Below are positions 59,729-64,000 of a DNA stretch of 64,000 nt, one piece after another. Both the position numbers and the translations under genes were made by a program. The notes under the pieces were generated by a model. That model searched no databases and was not told the origin of the DNA. It saw nothing but the letters and a program-made list of their open reading frames with translations. The stretch covers positions 1-64,000 of the forward strand of contig USGU01000001.1 in assembly GCA_900554415.1 (NCBI GenBank), in the 5' to 3' direction. Positions within the stretch are counted from its first letter, which is position 1. Each line of letters starts with the position of its first letter. This DNA is from an uncultured Lachnospiraceae bacterium. GTDB lineage: Bacteria > Bacillota > Clostridia > Lachnospirales > Lachnospiraceae.

Positions 59729-60535
59729 ATGTATAATGTTAGGGTGAAATTTTTAGCTAATGTTGTACAAATCAGGGTGTATAGTGATTTTGTTTATGGT
59801 GGTAAAAAGGTATCTAAACGCAAAAAAACAGAAAATCCATTTACGGGCAAAATGGAAAACATGCGTTCGTTTGAGGAACTGGAAGAAGCACAGAAGAGAA
59901 GTGCAAGTGTTTCCCGTTCTAGGTCAATTAATAAAATCTATGATTTAGCACGCAATCATCAATGGGAATGGTTTTTTACATTAACATTTAATCCAGATAA
60001 AGTAGACTCTTTTAATTATGATGATTGCACGAAGAAGCTTTCTCAATGGTTAAAAAACATGAAAAAGAAATGCCCGGAAATGCGTTATTTAGTTGTGCCG
60101 GAACAGCACAAGTCTGGAAGATGGCATTTTCACGGATTATTTGCAAAGGTTGATGCATTAGAATTTACTGATTCAGGACGTGTGGATAATCCCGGCAGAA
60201 TTATTTATAATGTGGATAACTACCGATTGGGATTTTCTACAGCTACACAGATTACGGATGCTGATAAAGCGTCAAGTTATATGTGTAAATATATTACAAA
60301 AAATTTATGTGATGTTACAAAGGGAAAGAAACGATATTGGGCATCCAGGAATTTGGATGAACCAATGGTTTATGAATTTATTTCGAAATCTAGGAAAGTT
60401 TTAGAATATTGTATGTCGCAAGAAGATGTGTATGCGAAAACAGTACACAGTGAATATGCAGACGTGCATTATATAGAGATACCAATCTATAAGACAAATC
60501 CATATTTATCCAATAGATGTATCTCTTTTTTATGA
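59729..60535 (+). CDS. HUH rolling-circle replication initiation protein
   Basis: Phage replication protein of 268 residues. Motif 1 is WFFTLTFNPDK (residues 81-91), the HUH metal site is RWHFHGLF (His133 and His135), and the catalytic tyrosine lies in SSYMCKYITK (Tyr184 or Tyr188). A single-strand-nicking role fits a filamentous phage. The last ten residues come from host DNA beyond the attachment core; in the circular phage the frame would run on as TGLLQALALDD into the sequence at the left end. AGGGTG precedes the start. Confidence 0.87.
   Translation: MYNVRVKFLANVVQIRVYSDFVYGGKKVSKRKKTENPFTGKMENMRSFEELEEAQKRSASVSRSRSINKIYDLARNHQWEWFFTLTFNPDKVDSFNYDDCTKKLSQWLKNMKKKCPEMRYLVVPEQHKSGRWHFHGLFAKVDALEFTDSGRVDNPGRIIYNVDNYRLGFSTATQITDADKASSYMCKYITKNLCDVTKGKKRYWASRNLDEPMVYEFISKSRKVLEYCMSQEDVYAKTVHSEYADVHYIEIPIYKTNPYLSNRCISFL
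60475..60502 (+). repeat. right attachment repeat (attR core)
   Basis: Second copy of the 28-bp core, inside the 3' end of rep and 57 nt before the recombinase start codon. Confidence 0.85.
60475..60531 (+). terminator. terminator-like hairpin overlapping the attachment core
   Basis: AGAGATAC-ATCTAT pairs with ATAGAT-GTATCTCT (14 bp, two-base bulge), followed by five T. The left arm lies in the 28-bp core, the right arm in host DNA, so the hairpin forms only at this junction and in the unoccupied site, not at attL. Confidence 0.65.
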
Positions 60536-60558
60536 TTTTATACAAAGGTGGGATTAAA

Positions 60559-61620
60559 ATGTCAGGTGAATCCAATACTTATCAAAAACAAGTATATATT
60601 GATAATACAATTAAACTCCGCGGTGTACTAAACACCTTACCAGAATTTGCAAAAGATTATTTTCGTTCTATTGAACCAACCAGTTCACCAAGAACAAGAA
60701 TTTCTTATGCATATGATATTCGTGTGTTTTTTCAATTTCTGTTAGAAACAAATCCAAAATTCAAAGATTTTCAAATGACAGATTTTCGTATCACTGATTT
60801 AGAAGATTTGACTCCTTTGGATATCGAAGAATATCAGGAATATTTAAAAGTATATCAGGCTTCCAATCAGAGACTTGTCACAAATACGGAAAAAGGTCTT
60901 TCCCGTAAAATGTCTTCTTTACGGAGTTTTTATGCCTATTATTATAAAAGGGAGCTTATCCATAAAAACCCGACCTTATTAGTAAATATGCCTAAACTCC
61001 ATGAAAAAGCTATTATAAGAATGGATTCCGATGAGGTTGCCCGTTTACTGGATTATGTAGAAAATTGCGGTGAAACGCTTTCTGGACAGGCAAAGCTCTA
61101 TTATGAGAAGACCAAAGACCGGGATATTGCAATTCTGACGCTTTTACTTGGAACCGGAATCCGTGTATCCGAATGCGTTGGACTGGATTTGACAGATATT
61201 GATTTTAATAACAACTGTATTACCGTCACACGTAAAGGTGGAAATCAATCCGTTGTATATTTTGGTGATGAAGTTGAAACTTCGTTAAAAAATTATCTTG
61301 ACAATAGTCGTGCCTTAATCACACCACAGCCTGGATATGAAAATGCACTTTTTCTGTCAACCCAGAAACGACGCATGGGTGTTCAGGCAATCGAAAATAT
61401 GGTAAAAAAATATGCCAGTCAGGTAACTTCCAAGAAAATCACTCCACACAAATTGCGAAGCACCTATGGAACCGCCTTATACCGCGAAACAAGCGATATT
61501 TACCTTGTAGCCGATGTCTTAGGCCATAAAGACGTAAACACCACCAAAAAGCATTATGCAACCTCTGATGAGGACCGCAAACGTAAGGCTGCCAATGTGG
61601 TAAAACTACGGGAACCATAA
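60559..61620 (+). CDS. tyrosine recombinase (XerA/XerD-like)
   Basis: Site-specific recombinase of 353 residues with an N-terminal SAM-like domain and a complete catalytic set: Arg202 (GTGIRVSE), Lys226 (TRKGG), His297 and Arg300 (HKLRSTYG), His323 (LGHKDVNTT) and Tyr333 (KKHYAT). I start at MSGESNTYQK, after AAAGGTGGG. Its codon use and style are like the host genes rather than the AT-rich cargo. It may be the chromosome-dimer recombinase of the host, with the 28-bp repeat as its dif-like site; it could instead be a captured integrase. Confidence 0.9.
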   Translation: MSGESNTYQKQVYIDNTIKLRGVLNTLPEFAKDYFRSIEPTSSPRTRISYAYDIRVFFQFLLETNPKFKDFQMTDFRITDLEDLTPLDIEEYQEYLKVYQASNQRLVTNTEKGLSRKMSSLRSFYAYYYKRELIHKNPTLLVNMPKLHEKAIIRMDSDEVARLLDYVENCGETLSGQAKLYYEKTKDRDIAILTLLLGTGIRVSECVGLDLTDIDFNNNCITVTRKGGNQSVVYFGDEVETSLKNYLDNSRALITPQPGYENALFLSTQKRRMGVQAIENMVKKYASQVTSKKITPHKLRSTYGTALYRETSDIYLVADVLGHKDVNTTKKHYATSDEDRKRKAANVVKLREP

Positions 61621-61688
61621 AACTAAAAATAAGCTTGAACTTTTCGATTAATTTTTAGTTAATAAATTAATCCGAATATAAATCCAAC

Positions 61689-61739
61689 AAAAATAAGCCC
61701 CAGCGAAAGGTACTTTCATTTCGTATAGGACTTATTTTT
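61689..61739. terminator. bidirectional terminator between xer-like gene and dipeptidase gene
   Basis: AAAAATAAG-CC pairs with GG-CTTATTTTT; the loop holds a smaller CGAAAG/CTTTCA pairing. T runs are built into both arms. Convergent genes flank it. Confidence 0.7.
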
Positions 61740-61792
61740 GTTTATGTTTATATTTATTCTTTATTGTTTGTCATATATTCTATTTTACTTTT

Positions 61793-63160
61793 TTACTTTA
61801 CAGCCAGTTCATACATACCTGCGGCAGTAATCTGGATTGCCTGCATCAATTTATCAATTTCTACTCTTTCATTTGGCTGATGAATGACTGCAGGATCTTC
61901 TACAAAACATGGTCCAAATGCAACCATATTCGGGAATTCTTTTGCATAAGTTCCGCCACCGATTGCAAGCGGCTTATCATCTCTTCCTGTTTCTTCTTTG
62001 AATACCTTCATCAGTTTTGTAACAAGTTCTGAATCCTTCGGAACATATAACAGATGTGCATTTGTCTTTTCACGTACCACAAAACCAGCTTCTGTAATAT
62101 GTTTAACTACGCTCGCATCTACTTCTTCTGCTTCTGCATTCTTTGGATAACGAATGTCCAATGTAAATGACATTTCTTTATCATCAAAATGAAGTACACC
62201 AAGGTTTAATGAAGTCTCTCCTGTTTCTTCGTCTGTATAATGTACACCTAAAGATTCTCCATGAACTTCTGTTCCAATCTTGTCTAAGATGAAATCCATG
62301 TAACGCTGGAAATCTCCGCCAAAATGATTTTCTTTTACTGCATTTAACAGCTTGATTGCAGCATTTACACCCAGTTCAGGAGTGCTTCCATGTGCACTTA
62401 ATCCTACTGCTTCTACAATTGTCTTTCCATCTTCTTCTGTAACAGTAATTCCTTCAGTTGGTGTTACATTAAGTTTTCCCTTAACAACCAATTTACACTT
62501 TGGTGTAACCACATTTAATGCAAGTCCACCACCAAAATATTCTACTTCGATGTCACCCTTGTCTTTCACATCTCCATAGATAATGAAGTGGGACATTCCT
62601 TTTTCGCAGAAAATAAGTGGGAAATCTCCGTCTGGAGTAAAGCCGATAGTTGGCATTTCATAACCATTATTTACATAATAATCTGCACATGAGCATCCAC
62701 ATTCTTCATCCGAACCGAATAACACACGGATTCGTCTGTCAATTGGAAGCTGTAAATCACGGATTGCTTTTAATGCATATACTGCACCGATAATTGGGCC
62801 TTTATCATCCAGGCATCCGCGTCCCCATAAAATATTGTCATGGATTTCTGCTGCAAATGGCGGATACGTCCAGCCTTCTGCTCCTGCCGGCACTACGTCC
62901 ACATGGCCCAATACACCAACCATTTCTTCACCTTCACCGTATTCAATCCATCCCATACGGTTATCTGCATGACCTGTTTTAAATCCGAGTCTTTTTCCTA
63001 ATTCCAGTACATCTGTAAATGCAGCTTTTGGGCCTTCTCCATATGGCGCATCCGGTTTTGCTTCTCCACGTACACTTTCAATGCGCATATTCTGCTGGAT
63101 TGATGCAAGAATCTCATCTTTCATCTCTAAAATCTTGTTGTTTAATGCATCATAACTCAT
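61793..63160 (-). CDS. M20 family dipeptidase (PepV/Sapep type)
   Basis: Zinc- or Mn-dependent cytoplasmic dipeptidase of 455 residues. Metal ligands are seen in GVLGHVDVVPAG, GRGCLDDKGP, SDEECGCS and the late PNERVEIDKL with its His (VIHQPNE). The lid domain (about residues 180-360) contains SAHGSTPELGVNA. I start at MSYDALNNK because AAAGGAG is 7 nt upstream. It breaks down dipeptides taken up by the cell. Minus strand, with dtd upstream. Confidence 0.93.
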   Translation of the reverse strand: MSYDALNNKILEMKDEILASIQQNMRIESVRGEAKPDAPYGEGPKAAFTDVLELGKRLGFKTGHADNRMGWIEYGEGEEMVGVLGHVDVVPAGAEGWTYPPFAAEIHDNILWGRGCLDDKGPIIGAVYALKAIRDLQLPIDRRIRVLFGSDEECGCSCADYYVNNGYEMPTIGFTPDGDFPLIFCEKGMSHFIIYGDVKDKGDIEVEYFGGGLALNVVTPKCKLVVKGKLNVTPTEGITVTEEDGKTIVEAVGLSAHGSTPELGVNAAIKLLNAVKENHFGGDFQRYMDFILDKIGTEVHGESLGVHYTDEETGETSLNLGVLHFDDKEMSFTLDIRYPKNAEAEEVDASVVKHITEAGFVVREKTNAHLLYVPKDSELVTKLMKVFKEETGRDDKPLAIGGGTYAKEFPNMVAFGPCFVEDPAVIHQPNERVEIDKLMQAIQITAAGMYELAVK

Positions 63161-63245
63161 GTTTGATTCTCCTTTTCTTATTCTTATTTGATAATTCTTT
63201 TTATGATTTATCATGTTTATAATTTATCATTATGATTTACCCTAT

Positions 63246-63692
63246 TTATAACTTATCAGAATCCAAAACAATTGTGAATGGGCCGTCATTTACCAGGGAT
63301 ACCTTCATATCAGCTCCAAAGCAGCCTCTTGCAACCACTGGAACAGATTTTTTGCATTCATTGATGATGTACTCATACATATCATTTGCCATATCCGGCG
63401 CCCCCGCCTCGATAAAGCTTGGACGGTTTCCTTTTTTGCAGTTTGCATAAAGTGTAAATTGAGAAATCAGTAATAATTGACCATTTACATCTGCAAGTGA
63501 TAAATTGGTTTTTCCATTTTCATCTTCAAAAATACGCAGTCCAACCATCTTTTTAATCATTTTATCTGCAATTTCTTTGGTATCTTCCTGACCTACACCA
63601 ATCAGCACCATAAAGCCTTTGCCGATTTCACCGATTACTTTGCCATCCACCTTCACATTGGCTTCTGTTACTCTCTGAATTACAAACTTCAT
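63246..63692 (-). CDS. dtd: D-aminoacyl-tRNA deacylase
   Basis: Hydrolyses D-amino acids mischarged to tRNA. It has the family start MKFVIQRVTEANVKVDGKVIGEIGKGFMVL, the catalytic SQFTLYA and the cross-subunit Gly-cisPro-like loop in KGNRPSFIEAGAP. The length of 148 residues is normal. AAGAGGAT precedes the start. It lies upstream of the dipeptidase on the same strand and may share a transcript with it. Confidence 0.96.
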   Translation of the reverse strand: MKFVIQRVTEANVKVDGKVIGEIGKGFMVLIGVGQEDTKEIADKMIKKMVGLRIFEDENGKTNLSLADVNGQLLLISQFTLYANCKKGNRPSFIEAGAPDMANDMYEYIINECKKSVPVVARGCFGADMKVSLVNDGPFTIVLDSDKL

Positions 63693-63849
63693 TTTATCTA
63701 TATCCTCTTTTCTATATAATCTCTTATTTGTACATTCTTACCGGATATATCTTACCATTTTAGAACAGGATGGGCAATCGTTTCTTGTAATTTTCTAGTA
63801 TATAAAATTCTCTTTCCCAAGTATAAATATCATCACAATTTCACGATAC

Positions 63850-63871
63850 AAAAGGGCGGATTACTCCGCCC
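63850..63871 (-). terminator. terminator of the gene at the right edge
   Basis: Perfect 7-bp stem GGGCGGA/TCCGCCC with a 4-nt loop. On the minus strand it is followed by TTTT. Confidence 0.75.
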
Positions 63872-63915
63872 CATTTAATGTCTGATATTATAACCATATT
63901 TTTTAAAAACCTGAA

Positions 63916-64000
63916 TTATAAAACAACTTTTCCTGCCGCTTCACATCTTGCAAGCACATCTTTGATTGCTTCTACTGTACCATCAATTCCTAACTTAGCA
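63916..64000 (-). CDS. 3' end of an unidentified gene (partial)
   Basis: The last 27 codons of a minus-strand gene that enters from outside the window. The visible C-terminus reads AKLGIDGTVEAIKDVLARCE then AAGKVVL and a stop. This is too short to assign to a family. The following terminator supports the stop. Confidence 0.6.
   Translation of the reverse strand, partial: AKLGIDGTVEAIKDVLARCEAAGKVVL

Larger units (their letters stand above)
51496..60502. mobile_element. integrated filamentous phage (inovirus) with IS and cargo
   Basis: An 8.98-kb element bounded by perfect 28-bp repeats. Inside are, in order, an IS1182-family insertion sequence, a probable mobilisation-protein fragment, an MFS transporter, then the phage modules: small membrane protein, major coat protein plus terminator, adsorption protein, G6P-like protein, Zot ATPase, hairpin-rich origin and HUH replication protein. 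Without the IS it is about 7.1 kb, an ordinary inovirus size. No integrase or transposase of its own is present apart from the IS. All phage genes are on the plus strand. Confidence 0.82.

Noticed and set aside
61680..61689. AAATCCAACA, shared with the left phage end (51517-51526), as a possible outer attR that would place the recombinase inside the element
   Set aside because: Only 10 bp match, against a perfect 28-bp repeat at 60475-60502 that also keeps the rep reading frame. Kept only as a weak alternative.
1..64000. CRISPR arrays, tRNA and rRNA genes
   Set aside because: No regularly spaced repeats and no tRNA- or rRNA-like segments were noticed; a dedicated scan (tRNAscan-SE, CRISPR finder) would settle this.

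Overview
The window looks like a chromosome segment of a low-to-mid-GC Firmicute of class Clostridia, most likely family Lachnospiraceae. The evidence is gene order and protein style: ffh-rpsP-khpA-rimM-trmD-rplS, the paired radical-SAM genes (TIGR03960/TIGR03936 type) before an RNase E/G gene, rplU-prp-rpmA-obgE-yhbY-nadD-yqeK-rsfS, an L27 with the cleavable Firmicute N-terminus plus its protease Prp, a spore-type YlbJ, RecU, and strong AGGAGG ribosome binding sites. No rRNA, tRNA or CRISPR array was seen.

Layout. 1-2.7 kb: trpS and an ABC-F gene on the minus strand, with a codon-usage break inside the ABC-F gene. 2.9-6.1 kb: patatin-like lipase, a hypothetical pair, two small proteins and a subtilase. 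6.1-17.1 kb: a long plus-strand housekeeping run (SRP, ribosome assembly, tRNA modification, two signal peptidases around rbgA, rnhB, pgeF, MscS channel, rsmD, coaD). 17.1-29.1 kb: ylbJ (minus), M23 peptidase, rRNA methyltransferase and pseudouridine synthases, HAD phosphatase, YgiQ, SDR, recU, a HisIE fused to a degenerate HisF-like barrel, and TraX. 29.1-37.6 kb: an accessory, partly decayed stretch holding D-serine ammonia-lyase, a gutted Fic gene, a pyruvate kinase fragment, a shortened Na/Pi transporter, a yybP-ykoY-type riboswitch with its P-type ATPase, and an excisionase-like remnant. 37.6-51.4 kb: a second housekeeping run, with aspartate kinase and an amidohydrolase between the RNase E/G gene and the L21 leader, ending in a divergent lexA/yneA-like SOS locus, sppA and an RDD protein.

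51.5-60.5 kb is the most unusual part: an 8.98-kb element bounded by a perfect 28-bp direct repeat. Its core (56.0-60.5 kb) has the gene set of a filamentous phage (inovirus): small membrane protein, 59-aa major coat protein followed by a terminator, large adsorption protein, small G6P-like membrane protein, Zot/G1P ATPase, hairpin-rich origin and an HUH rolling-circle replication protein. It also carries an MFS transporter, a probable mobilisation-protein fragment and a full IS1182-family insertion sequence. It has no integrase of its own; a tyrosine recombinase gene lies just outside the right repeat. The repeat lies between an orphaned promoter and that recombinase, so integration appears to have separated the recombinase from its promoter. 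A 14-bp tandem duplication puts the adsorption protein out of frame.

60.6-64 kb: the Xer-like recombinase, then a minus-strand dipeptidase, D-aminoacyl-tRNA deacylase and the 3' end of an unidentified gene.
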